Shown here piece by piece: positions 8,321 to 16,258 of a stretch of 64,000 bases of DNA. A program made the translations under genes and the position numbers. Source of the stretch: Streptomyces sp. AC555_RSS877 (lineage in GTDB: Bacteria; Actinomycetota; Actinomycetes; Streptomycetales; Streptomycetaceae); the NCBI RefSeq assembly GCF_019049245.1, contig NZ_JAGMUK010000016.1:95012-159011 (forward strand), read 5' to 3'. Positions within the stretch are counted from its first letter, which is position 1. The number at the start of each line of letters is the position of its first letter. The notes beneath the pieces are model-generated. The model worked only from the letters and a program-made list of their open reading frames with translations, searched no databases and was not told the origin of the DNA.

Positions 8321-9090
8321 GGACGGATCTGCGGAACAAGGTGGTGCTGGTCACCGGGGCGTCCTCGGGCATCGGCCGGGCGACGGCTGTGGCGTACGGG
8401 GAGGAGGGTGCCCGGGTCGCGATCACGTACCACTCGAACCAGGACGGTGCCCGGGAGACGGCGCGGCTGGTGACCGAGGCGGGTGGCACGCCGCTGGTGG
8501 TGCGCTACGACCTCGCGGACGAGCGGTGCATGCGGGAGGCGGTGGAGCGGGTCGCTGAGGAGTGGGGCGGCATCGACGTGCTGGTGGCCAACGCGGTGGT
8601 GTGGAGCGAGGCGATTCCGCGTCCCGGCAGGCCGGTGCCGCGCTTCGAGGACGTGCCGGCGAAGCAGTGGCAGGAGGTGCTGCGCAACTCCGTCGAGGCG
8701 GTGTTCCACACCCTGCAGGCGGTGCTGCCGTGGATGCGCGGGCGCGCGTGGGGCCGGGTCGTGCTGGTCGGCGCGGGCCTCGCGGACACCGGCAAGGCGG
8801 GCGCGGGAGCGTATGGCGCGGGCAAGTCCGCGCTGTTCGGGCTGATGCGGAGTCTGGCCTGGGAACTGGGGCCCGAGGGCATCCTGGTCAACATGGTGGT
8901 GCCGGGCCAGACCAGCACCGAGACCGTCCGCGCGCACGTGCCGCCCGGCTTTCTGGAGGAGAAGGGCAAGAGCCTGCCGTCGGGGCGGATGTCGGCACCC
9001 GAGGACGTGGCGAACGCCGTTGTCTTCCTCGGCTCCGCCGCCAACGGCAACACCAACGGCGAGACGCTGCGGGTGACGGGCGGAGCCTGA
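8317..9090 (+). CDS. SDR-family protein with altered active site
   Basis: This 257-residue short-chain dehydrogenase has the cofactor motif TGASSGIG (residues 13-20). The substrate tyrosine and lysine are present as Y166-x-x-x-K170. The usual NNAG motif reads VANAVVW, and the catalytic Ser position in the preceding strand (about 152-153 in VLVGAGLAD) is Gly/Ala. It may therefore be a reductase with relaxed chemistry, a dehydratase or a non-catalytic relative. It overlaps the upstream stop by ATGA and is the last member of that coupled set. The cofactor pocket, with an early Arg/Thr, suggests NADP use but is not decisive. Confidence 0.8.
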   Translation: MRTDLRNKVVLVTGASSGIGRATAVAYGEEGARVAITYHSNQDGARETARLVTEAGGTPLVVRYDLADERCMREAVERVAEEWGGIDVLVANAVVWSEAIPRPGRPVPRFEDVPAKQWQEVLRNSVEAVFHTLQAVLPWMRGRAWGRVVLVGAGLADTGKAGAGAYGAGKSALFGLMRSLAWELGPEGILVNMVVPGQTSTETVRAHVPPGFLEEKGKSLPSGRMSAPEDVANAVVFLGSAANGNTNGETLRVTGGA

Positions 9091-9248
9091 CAGGTCCGTC
9101 CCCGCGCCGCTGCACCGGGCCCCGTGGCTCTCCTGGGACGTCGATCTCCCGGAGGGCGGCGGGGCTCACCGCTGCCCGCCCGTCGCCCGTGCCAGGTGTC
9201 GAGTTGTCCTCGACGGTGCTTCGAGAGCAGCGGGACACCGTGTGCCGC

Positions 9249-10211
9249 ATGGAGATTCGTAGCCTCGACGGCGATGAGCCGTCGACCATCGCCGCCCTGC
9301 TTCCCGGGTTCCGGGAGACCATGAGCCGGGAACTGCCCGGCGATCCGCCGGTGACCGAGGCGCTGCTCGCGCGGCTGTTCCAGCGGCGGCACGGGACGGA
9401 GCGGATCGTGCTCGGCGCGTTCGACGGGGACGTTCCGGCCGGTGTGCTGAAGCTCGGTCTCGATCTGGGGGATCCGGACGGGCCGGGGCACGGTTCGCTG
9501 TGGGTGTTCCCCGGCTTCCGGCGGCGCGGGGCCGGGCGGGCCCTGGCGGCCGCGGGGCTGGCGGCTCTGCGGGAGCGGGGACGGCCGTTGTTGCTGGCCG
9601 ACGCTCCCAGGGCGGCGGCCGGTGAGCGCTTCGCGGCGGAGCTCGGGGCGGACCTCGTCGGCGAGAGCGTGCGCAACCGGCTGCGGTTGGTCGGCCCCGC
9701 CCGGGCGGTGCTGGAGGCCGCGGTGGCCCGGCCGGTGCCCGGGTACCGGCTGGTGTCGTGGCGCGGGCCCTGCCCCGACGATCTCGTGGAGCCCTACGCG
9801 CGGGCCTGGAGCGCCCTGGAGGAGCGGGTCAACGGCCGGCCCCGGGTGCGGCGTCCGTCCGCCGGCGACGTACGGGCGCGCGAGGCCGAGGCGGAGCGGG
9901 CCGGGCACCTGCCGCACGTGGTGGTGGCGCTGCCCGAGCACGGCACCGTGATCGTCGCGTACAGCACCTTGTTCGTGCGGGACAGCCCGATGGCGGACGC
10001 CGGCGAGACGCTGGTGCTGCCGCAGCACCGGCGGCGGGGCCTGGCCACCTGGCTGAAGGCCGACGTGCTGCTGGAGGCGGCCCGGGAGAACGGCCGCCTC
10101 GCCCTGGTCCAGGTCTTCAACGACACCGCCAACACGGCCGTGGTCGCGCTGAACAAGAAGCTCGGCTTCGAGACCGACTCCTCCTGGTCGACGTACGCGC
10201 TCAAGGCCTGA
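9249..10211 (+). CDS. Tandem-GNAT N-acetyltransferase family protein
   Basis: This 320-residue protein carries two GNAT-like domains. The first (about residues 1-140) includes LWVFPGFRRRGAGRAL, an acetyl-CoA-binding Q/RxxGxG/A loop. The second (about 160-320) includes ETLVLPQHRRRGLATWLKA followed by NDTANTAVVALNKKLGF, the classic C-terminal GNAT strand. It may acetylate an amine, perhaps for self-resistance, or be a bystander gene. Start is ATG 9249; an in-frame GTG at 9240 is an alternative. It stands apart from its neighbours by about 160 bases upstream and 77 downstream. Confidence 0.8.
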   Translation: MEIRSLDGDEPSTIAALLPGFRETMSRELPGDPPVTEALLARLFQRRHGTERIVLGAFDGDVPAGVLKLGLDLGDPDGPGHGSLWVFPGFRRRGAGRALAAAGLAALRERGRPLLLADAPRAAAGERFAAELGADLVGESVRNRLRLVGPARAVLEAAVARPVPGYRLVSWRGPCPDDLVEPYARAWSALEERVNGRPRVRRPSAGDVRAREAEAERAGHLPHVVVALPEHGTVIVAYSTLFVRDSPMADAGETLVLPQHRRRGLATWLKADVLLEAARENGRLALVQVFNDTANTAVVALNKKLGFETDSSWSTYALKA

Positions 10212-10250
10212 GCGCCCGAGGGCCGTCGTCTCAGGCCGTCCCCCGCTGAT

Positions 10251-10280
10251 CCGATCCGAGCCGATCCGAGCCGATCCGAG
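10251..10280. repeat. Three 10-bp tandem repeats before the SnoaL gene
   Basis: The unit CCGATCCGAG is repeated exactly three times, with a partial copy just upstream, and its last copy runs into the GAGAGGA ribosome site of the gene at 10289. It is probably replication slippage. It may alter translation initiation or bind a regulator. Confidence 0.7.
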
Positions 10281-10288
10281 AGGAACCC

Positions 10289-11128
10289 ATGACCACTGTG
10301 AGCCCCGCCGGCCGGCGCACACGCAACGCCGAGCTGGTCCGCGATCTGTACGGCACGCTCTACCGCGAGCACCGTTTCGAGGAGGCCGGCCGTTTCTTCC
10401 ACGCCGACTTCACCGAGCACGACCCTACGGACTGGAAGACGCCGGACCGTGAGTTCCGGGGCCTGCGCGCCGACATCGACCACCTGGTGGCCGACAACGA
10501 CCGGGTGATGCTGTTCGCCACGTGGACCGGGCGCACCCGGGCGGGAGCCGAGCTCAGGCTGCACACCGCCGAGCTGTACCGCCTGCGGGACGGCCGGGTC
10601 GCCGAGCACTGGAACGTGGTCGACCGGGACGTGCTCGCCGCGCACGGCGTGGCCTACGGGCCGTCGCAGAGCGGTCAGCCGGCCGCTCCCGGGCTGCACG
10701 GACAGCACAGCGACACGGAGAGGGCCAACGCGGAGCTGGTGCTCGGCGCGTACCGCGACGTCTTCAGCGAACACCGGCTGGACCTCGCCGAGCGCTACTA
10801 CCACCAGGACTACCGGCACCACAACATGCGCACGGACGCGGTGCCGGACGGGCTCGACGCCTTCAAGGCGTTCTTCGCGGACAACATCGCGGCCTTCCCC
10901 GACCTGGTCACCACCGTGGACCACCTCGTCGCCGCCGACGACCGGGTGATGGTCTTCGTGACCTGGACCGGCACGCTCACCGGCGCCTGGAGCGGTGGCG
11001 GCCCCTCCGGTCTGCCCCTCGAGATGCGCACCTGCGACCAGTTCCGGATCGAGAACGGGAAGGTGGCCGAGCACTGGGAGGTCGTCGACTACCTCGCGCT
11101 CGGCAAGGCCGGACTGCCGACTCCGTGA
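10289..11128 (+). CDS. Double SnoaL-like (NTF2-fold) protein, putative cyclase or hydroxylase
   Basis: This 279-residue protein contains two related SnoaL-like domains (about residues 12-128 and 143-275). Each has the pattern LVADNDRVM...TWTG or LVAADDRVM...TWTG and then ...GRVAEHWNVVD or GKVAEHWEVVD. SnoaL-fold proteins act as polyketide cyclases (SnoaL, AknH) or as cofactor-free hydroxylases (SnoaL2 type). Two domains in one chain suggest internal duplication; the second keeps a longer loop (AWSGGGPSGLP). The role could be closure of a late ring or hydroxylation. The ATG is preceded by GAGAGGA. Confidence 0.75.
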   Translation: MTTVSPAGRRTRNAELVRDLYGTLYREHRFEEAGRFFHADFTEHDPTDWKTPDREFRGLRADIDHLVADNDRVMLFATWTGRTRAGAELRLHTAELYRLRDGRVAEHWNVVDRDVLAAHGVAYGPSQSGQPAAPGLHGQHSDTERANAELVLGAYRDVFSEHRLDLAERYYHQDYRHHNMRTDAVPDGLDAFKAFFADNIAAFPDLVTTVDHLVAADDRVMVFVTWTGTLTGAWSGGGPSGLPLEMRTCDQFRIENGKVAEHWEVVDYLALGKAGLPTP

Positions 11129-11216
11129 GCGGGCCCGGCATCCGTACCGACAGCCGAATGACCTGGGCGAAGAGCCCGGCCGAGAGCCAGTCCAGAGCCG
11201 AGAGAGGGACTCCGCG

Positions 11217-12860
11217 ATGACTTCCCACGACGACAGCGCACCCGTATCGAACGCGCCCGTCCTGATCGTCGGCGGCAGCCTGGTCGGGCTGTCCGCCGCC
11301 GTGTTCCTCGCCCGTCACGGGGTCCGCTGCACCCTGGTGGAGCGGCATCCGGGCACCTCCATCCACCCCAGGGCCGTCGGTTACTACCCCCGGACCGGGG
11401 AGCTGCTGCGTCAGGCCGGGGTCGAGGAGGCGGCCGTACGGGAGGCCGCGGGCTTCGCGACGCACCGTACCCGGGCCGGGGTGACCTCCCTGGCGGGCGA
11501 GGTGCTGTTCAGCAAGGAGGAGCTGGAGGGCGACGACGAGCTCGGCGACCTCACCCCGTCCCGGTTGCTCCTGCTGCCGCAGGACCGGCTGGAGCCGCTG
11601 CTGCGGGACCGTGCCGTCGAACTCGGCGCCGACCTCCGGTTCGGTACCGAACTGCTGTCCTTCGCGGAGGACCCGGACGGGGTCACCGCCGTCCTCGGTG
11701 ACGGAGCCGGCACCAGCACCTTCCGCAGCTCCTACCTGGTCGCCTGCGACGGGCCGCGCAGCACCGTGCGGGAGGCGCTGAAGGTGCCCCGGCAGGGGCG
11801 CGGGGTGCTGTCCCGCCATGTGAGCATCGCGTTCGGCGCGGATCTGCGGCCCGTGCTGGGGGAGCGCCGTTACAGCGTGGTCCACGTGAAGAATCCCCAG
11901 GTCACCGGGATCCTCGTCCATGACGACACGCTGACCGGGGGCACGCTGATCGTCGGGTACCGGCCCGAGGACAAAGAGAGCTTGGAGGACTTCACCGACG
12001 CCCGCTGCGCCGAGCTGGTGGGTGCCGCGATCGGAGCGCCCGGGGTCGAGGTGACGATCCGTTCCCGCTTCCCCTGGGACATGGCGGAGCAGGTCGCCGA
12101 GGGGTTCGTGCACGGGCGGGTGCTGCTCGCCGGGGACGCGGCCCATGTCGTGCCGCCGACCGGCGGTTACGGAGCCAACACCGGTATCGCCGACGCCCAC
12201 AACCTCGCCTGGAAGCTCGCTCTGGTGGTCGACGGCGTCGCGGGGGCCGGCCTCGTCGAGACGTACGACGCCGAGCGGCGGCCCGTGGCGGTCTACACGG
12301 CCGAGCAGGGTTCCCTGCAGCTCGCCGTGCGGTCCGGCACCGCCACCCCGGAGCAGCAGGCCGCCGCGGCGGACGCGGTGACCGTGACGACGGGGCAGGC
12401 GTACCGGTCCGCCGCGGTCGTCGGGGAACCGGGGAGCGCGGACCTTCCGGTCGCCTCCGACCCACGGGCGCTGCGCGGCGCGCCGGGGACCCGGGCGCCG
12501 TACGCGGAGCTGTCGCGCGGCGGCGAACCCGTCTCCACGCTGGATCTGTTCGGGCGGGAGTTCGTGCTGCTGGCCGGGGAGCGCGGCCGGGAGTGGATGT
12601 CGGCCGCCGTGGCCGCCTCCGCCGAGCTGGGGGTGAAGCTCGCCGCGCGCCGCGTGGTGCCTGGCACGGGCGGCGGCGCGGGCACCCTGTCCGACCCGGA
12701 CGGCCGCTGGTCCGAGCGCTACGGCGGGGTGCGCCCCGAGGGCGCGGTACTGGTCCGCCCGGACGGGTTCGTCGCCTGGCGCTCGACGGGCGCCGACCCC
12801 GGCGGTGAGGAGACCGCGAAGCTGACGGCGGTACTGCGGAGGATCCTCGCACGAGGGTGA
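11217..12860 (+). CDS. Class A FAD-dependent aromatic monooxygenase 1
   Basis: This 547-residue protein is of the PheA/TfdB flavoprotein hydroxylase group. The FAD Rossmann motif is VLIVGGSLVGLSAAVFLA near the N-terminus. The conserved DG motif is VACDGPRSTVR and the FAD-ribityl motif is LLAGDAAHVVPPTGG (about residue 303). A C-terminal thioredoxin-like domain ends with GAVLVRPDGFVAWR. It probably hydroxylates or oxidatively rearranges a polyketide ring using NAD(P)H and O2. The ATG at 11217 lies behind a GAGAGAGGGA stretch. It is one of three cluster paralogues of this subtype (with 21442-23049 and 23450-25033) and ends at a shared terminator opposite the MarR gene. Confidence 0.9.
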   Translation: MTSHDDSAPVSNAPVLIVGGSLVGLSAAVFLARHGVRCTLVERHPGTSIHPRAVGYYPRTGELLRQAGVEEAAVREAAGFATHRTRAGVTSLAGEVLFSKEELEGDDELGDLTPSRLLLLPQDRLEPLLRDRAVELGADLRFGTELLSFAEDPDGVTAVLGDGAGTSTFRSSYLVACDGPRSTVREALKVPRQGRGVLSRHVSIAFGADLRPVLGERRYSVVHVKNPQVTGILVHDDTLTGGTLIVGYRPEDKESLEDFTDARCAELVGAAIGAPGVEVTIRSRFPWDMAEQVAEGFVHGRVLLAGDAAHVVPPTGGYGANTGIADAHNLAWKLALVVDGVAGAGLVETYDAERRPVAVYTAEQGSLQLAVRSGTATPEQQAAAADAVTVTTGQAYRSAAVVGEPGSADLPVASDPRALRGAPGTRAPYAELSRGGEPVSTLDLFGREFVLLAGERGREWMSAAVAASAELGVKLAARRVVPGTGGGAGTLSDPDGRWSERYGGVRPEGAVLVRPDGFVAWRSTGADPGGEETAKLTAVLRRILARG

Positions 12861-12872
12861 GGAGGCGGAGCA

Positions 12873-12897
12873 GGGCCCCGGCCGCGTGCCGGGGCCC
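12873..12897. terminator. Bidirectional terminator hairpin
   Basis: A 10-bp perfect GC stem (12873-12882 with 12888-12897) lies between the converging ends of the monooxygenase gene (stop 12860) and the marR gene (stop at 12917). Confidence 0.7.
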
Positions 12898-12916
12898 GCT
12901 CAGTCGTTCAGGGGGT

Positions 12917-13405
12917 TCAGGCTGCGCCCGGGCCGTTCTGCAACTCGCCCACGGAGTCGACGTACTTGATGAGCAGGCGGGCGAACTCGAGGCGTTCCTG
13001 CTCCGGCCAGTCCTGGGTGATGCGCTCGAAGGCCGCTCGCTGGTGACGGCGGAAACGGGCGAGCGTCTCGTGGCCCTCCGGGGTGAGCTGGAGGATCGTA
13101 CGGCGGCCGTCGCGCTGTGAGGCCGCGCGGATCAGGTAGCCGGCGGAGATGCAGTCGGAGACCATCCGGCTGGCCACGGAGGGGTCGACGGCCAGCCGTT
13201 CGCCCACCACGCCGACGGTGATCTCCTGGCCCTCCTCGTCCGGACCGTCCTGAACGATGTTGAGGACCAGGGTCCTGGTGAAGTCCTTGCGGGACACCTG
13301 CTTCTCGACGTTCAGCGCCTGCGCACGCCGCAGTCGAGAGAAGGCGGGGCCGACGGCGTCGAGCAGTTCCGCTGCCCGCGGCGGGGGCTGGGTCGAAGTG
13401 TCCAT
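12917..13405 (-). CDS. MarR-family transcriptional regulator
   Basis: This 162-residue protein has a MarR winged-helix core. The recognition region is VGVVGERLAVDPSVASRMVSD (helix-turn-helix, about residues 72-92), and the wing is AASQRDGRRTILQLTPEG (about residues 104-121). It probably represses itself and the divergent FAD monooxygenase gene at 13522, releasing DNA when a phenolic intermediate or product binds. The 116-base shared space contains a 16-bp palindrome over the -10 box of the divergent gene, a fitting operator. It is the only MarR protein in the cluster and could act in resistance or feedback control. Confidence 0.9.
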   Translation of the reverse strand: MDTSTQPPPRAAELLDAVGPAFSRLRRAQALNVEKQVSRKDFTRTLVLNIVQDGPDEEGQEITVGVVGERLAVDPSVASRMVSDCISAGYLIRAASQRDGRRTILQLTPEGHETLARFRRHQRAAFERITQDWPEQERLEFARLLIKYVDSVGELQNGPGAA

Positions 13406-13423
13406 GTCCGCATTCTAAGCGAG

Positions 13424-13504
13424 TTGATTACGGCAGACGAGCATCTGTATGCTCTCAATCGACTGCATGACGTAAAGCATATACCTGTTGACGCACATAT
13501 ACCT
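13424..13504 (+). promoter_or_regulatory. Promoter and MarR operator between marR and FAD monooxygenase 2
   Basis: TTGATT (13424-13429) and TATGCT (13448-13453), spaced 18 bp, form a sigma-70-like promoter reading right. The perfect inverted repeat GAGCAT-CTGT-ATGCTC (13439-13454) covers its -10 box, as expected of a MarR repressor site. Downstream, CATATACCT occurs twice (13478-13486 and 13496-13504), with starts 18 bp apart, and may be a second protein site. Positions were read by eye. Confidence 0.6.
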
Positions 13505-13521
13505 CCGAGAGGAATCCACCC

Positions 13522-15066
13522 ATGTCCACCGAGACATCCGATCGCGACGTCGAGATCGCCTACGACCCCGACGTCGAGTTCGACGTGCTCATCGTCGGCG
13601 GCGGCCCCGTCGGCATGCTGCTCGCCGCCGAACTCCGCATCTCCCGCGTCCGGGCCGTGGTGCTCGAGCGGCTGCCCGAGCGCACCCCGCACTCCAAGGC
13701 CTTCGGCCTGCACGCCCGCTCCCTCGAGTCGCTCGACCGGCGCGGCCTGCTCAAACGGTTCCGCGAGGGCGCCCGCTCCTGGAACAACGGCCACTTCGCC
13801 GGCCTCGACGAGTGGGTCGACTTCTCCACCCTCGACAGCGCGCACGGCTACGCCCTGCTCTCCGAGCAGACCAGGACCGAACGGCTCCTCGAGGAGCGCG
13901 CCACCGAGTTCGGTGCCGAGATCCGCCGGGGCCACGAGGTCACCGCGATACGCCAGGACGCCGACGGCGTCGAGGCCGAGGTGACCGGTCCTGACGGCGC
14001 CTACACCCTGCGCGCCCGCTACGCCGTGGGCTGCGACGGCGGGCGCAGCCTGGTCCGCCGGGAAGCCGGCATCGCCTTCCCGGGCACCGGCGGCCGGGTC
14101 ACCGCCCGGCTCGGCGACGTGATCCTCGCCGACCGCGAGAACGCCCCCATGGGCATGGAGCGCACCGAGCGCGGCCTGCTGTTCTGCGTGCCGCTGGACG
14201 ACACCTACCACCGGGTGTCCACGTTCGACTTCCAGGCCGAGCGGGAGCCGGGCGCGGAACTCACCCTGGACGAGCTGACCGCGAGCCTGCGCGAGATCTG
14301 GGGCAGCGACCTCGGAGCGCACTCGCCGCGCTGGCTCTCCGTCTTCACCGACTCCGCGTGCCAGGCCGACCGCTACCGCGAGGGCAGGCTGCTGATCGCG
14401 GGCGACGCCGCGCACACCCACTTCCCGGTGGGCGGCCAGGGTGTCAACCTCGGCCTCCAGGACGTCTTCAACCTCGGCTGGAAGCTCGCCGCGACCGTGC
14501 ACGGCTGGGCTCCCGAGGGCCTGCTCGACAGCTACGACCGCGAGCGCCAGGCACCGGCCCGCAAGGTACTGGCCAACACCCGCGCGCAGATCGCGCTGAT
14601 GAACCCGGACCCGTACGTCACGCCGCTGCGTGAGCTCTTCACCGACCTCATGCGCACGGAGCAGGTGAACCGGTACCTCGCCGAGATGCTCAGCGGCGTC
14701 ACCGTCCGCTACCCGATCGACGGCCCCGAGCACCCGCTGCTCGGCGACTTCGCCCGTGACCTGGAGCTGGACACCGAGGAGGGTACGAAGGCCCTGCCCA
14801 GGTTCCTGAAGCGCGGCACCGGTCTGCTGCTCGACCTGGGCGGCGGCCCGGAGATCGGCCAGGTGTACGAGAAGTGGGCCGCGGGCGTCTCCTGGGCCGG
14901 ACGGCTCCAGCACGTCCGGGCCACGTGCGCCCAGGAACCTCAGCTGACCGGCCTGTTGGTCCGCCCCGACGGCTATGTCGCCTGGGCCGCCGACCGGGAC
15001 ATGCCGGAGGCGGATCTGCGCGAGTCGCTGAACACCGCCATCACCACCTGGTTCGGCACCGTCTGA
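13522..15066 (+). CDS. Class A FAD-dependent aromatic monooxygenase 2 (PgaE/RdmE type)
   Basis: This 514-residue protein has the FAD motif VLIVGGGPVGMLLAAEL (about residues 23-39), DG motif VGCDGGRSLVRREAGI, and GD motif LLIAGDAAHTHFPVGGQGVNLGLQD. The last pattern, with the GGQG turn, is that of anthracycline/angucycline hydroxylases such as RdmE and PgaE. The C-terminal domain ends in GLLVRPDGYVAWAAD. It probably hydroxylates an early polycyclic intermediate. An AGAGGA site precedes the ATG. It is likely controlled by the divergent MarR protein and appears to head the operon through 17236. Confidence 0.9.
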   Translation: MSTETSDRDVEIAYDPDVEFDVLIVGGGPVGMLLAAELRISRVRAVVLERLPERTPHSKAFGLHARSLESLDRRGLLKRFREGARSWNNGHFAGLDEWVDFSTLDSAHGYALLSEQTRTERLLEERATEFGAEIRRGHEVTAIRQDADGVEAEVTGPDGAYTLRARYAVGCDGGRSLVRREAGIAFPGTGGRVTARLGDVILADRENAPMGMERTERGLLFCVPLDDTYHRVSTFDFQAEREPGAELTLDELTASLREIWGSDLGAHSPRWLSVFTDSACQADRYREGRLLIAGDAAHTHFPVGGQGVNLGLQDVFNLGWKLAATVHGWAPEGLLDSYDRERQAPARKVLANTRAQIALMNPDPYVTPLRELFTDLMRTEQVNRYLAEMLSGVTVRYPIDGPEHPLLGDFARDLELDTEEGTKALPRFLKRGTGLLLDLGGGPEIGQVYEKWAAGVSWAGRLQHVRATCAQEPQLTGLLVRPDGYVAWAADRDMPEADLRESLNTAITTWFGTV

Positions 15067-15136
15067 CGACGGGCCCCCGGTTCGTCGCGCCCCCCACTCC
15101 CCCCCACAAGTCCCGTTCCCGTAGTGAGAGGACGCA

Positions 15137-16174
15137 GTGAGCAGTTCCCCCACCACCACGGCCGGCGGTACCCCCACCAGTCCCCCGTGGTCGCAGGAGT
15201 TACTGAGGAAGAGCGATCTGATCACCCCCATGGCGATCCGAGTGGCCGCCACGCTCGGACTCTCGGACCACATGGCGGCCGGAGCGGTCACGGTCGAGAC
15301 GCTGGCCCACCAGGCGGACGTGGACCCCGTCGCGCTGGGCCGGCTCCTCGGTCACCTGGTGAACGCCGGGATCTACCGCCCGCTCCCCGACGGGGGGTAC
15401 GAACCGACCGAGCTCGGTGCCCTGCTGCGCGACGACGTCCCGGCCTCGGGCCGTGACTGGCTCCGGCTGGACGGTCCGACCGGACGGGGCGAGGTCGCGG
15501 TGTTCCGGCTGCTCGACGCCGTGCGCTCCGGCGCCCCCGTCTACTCCGCGCTGTACGGCCAGGAGTTCTGGACGGACGTCGAGTCGGACGCCGCCCTCGC
15601 GGAGTCCTTCGCCCGGCGGATGGCGGCGAGCATGCGGTGGGTGATCCCCGAGCTGCTGGCGCAGGGCGACTGGCAGGCCGTACGGCATGTCGTCGACGTG
15701 GGCGGCGGCAGCGGCGACCTGCTCGCGGCCGTGGTCGGCGGTACCGCGGGCGCGCGAGGAACGCTCCTCGACCTGGAGGGGCCCGCGGCGGCGGCCGAGC
15801 GGGACTTCGCGGCCGCCGGGCTCCAGGAGCGCTGCCGCGCGGTGGCCGGCAGCTTCTTCGATCCTCTGCCCGCCGGCGGCGATGTGTATCTGCTGGCCAA
15901 CGTCCTGCTGAACTGGCCCGACGAGCGGGCGGCCGAGATCCTTCGGCGCTGTGCCGAGGCCGTCCGCGCGGGCGGCCGGGTCATGGTCCTCGAAGGGCTG
16001 CTCGACGTGCAGACCGACCAGACCGATCTGGACCTGCGGATGCTCGTCTACCTGGGCGGGCGTATGCGCACCACCGATCAGCTGCGCGAGCTGGCGGCCA
16101 AGGCCGGGCTCTTTCTGCGCCGGGTGGCCGCCCTGAGTCCGGTGCGCTCCCTCGTCGAGTTCGAAGCGGCGTGA
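15137..16174 (+). CDS. O-methyltransferase, TcmO/DmpM type, with a TTA codon
   Basis: This 345-residue SAM-dependent methyltransferase has an N-terminal dimerisation winged helix (LGLSDHMAAGAVTVETLA). Its SAM motif is VVDVGGGSGDLLAAV at about residues 190-204, and it ends in the usual ...SPVRSLVEFEAA. It most likely methylates a phenolic hydroxyl of the polyketide. Codon 22 is TTA (15200-15202), rare in Streptomyces and read by the bldA tRNA, so translation may be limited to late growth. The GTG start at 15137 is preceded by GTGAGAGGA. It sits 70 bases after FAD monooxygenase 2 in the same orientation. Confidence 0.9.
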   Translation: MSSSPTTTAGGTPTSPPWSQELLRKSDLITPMAIRVAATLGLSDHMAAGAVTVETLAHQADVDPVALGRLLGHLVNAGIYRPLPDGGYEPTELGALLRDDVPASGRDWLRLDGPTGRGEVAVFRLLDAVRSGAPVYSALYGQEFWTDVESDAALAESFARRMAASMRWVIPELLAQGDWQAVRHVVDVGGGSGDLLAAVVGGTAGARGTLLDLEGPAAAAERDFAAAGLQERCRAVAGSFFDPLPAGGDVYLLANVLLNWPDERAAEILRRCAEAVRAGGRVMVLEGLLDVQTDQTDLDLRMLVYLGGRMRTTDQLRELAAKAGLFLRRVAALSPVRSLVEFEAA

Positions 16175-16258
16175 CCTCGGCGCCCCTCGGCGACGACAGC
16201 CGGCTTCCCTCTCCGCGCAACCCCATCCCCGATACGTAGGACAAAGAGGAGTACTTCC

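Noticed and set aside
12917..15291. A 659-codon minus-strand frame overlapping marR and monooxygenase 2
   Set aside because: It has no start context and is antisense to a well-supported FAD monooxygenase gene.
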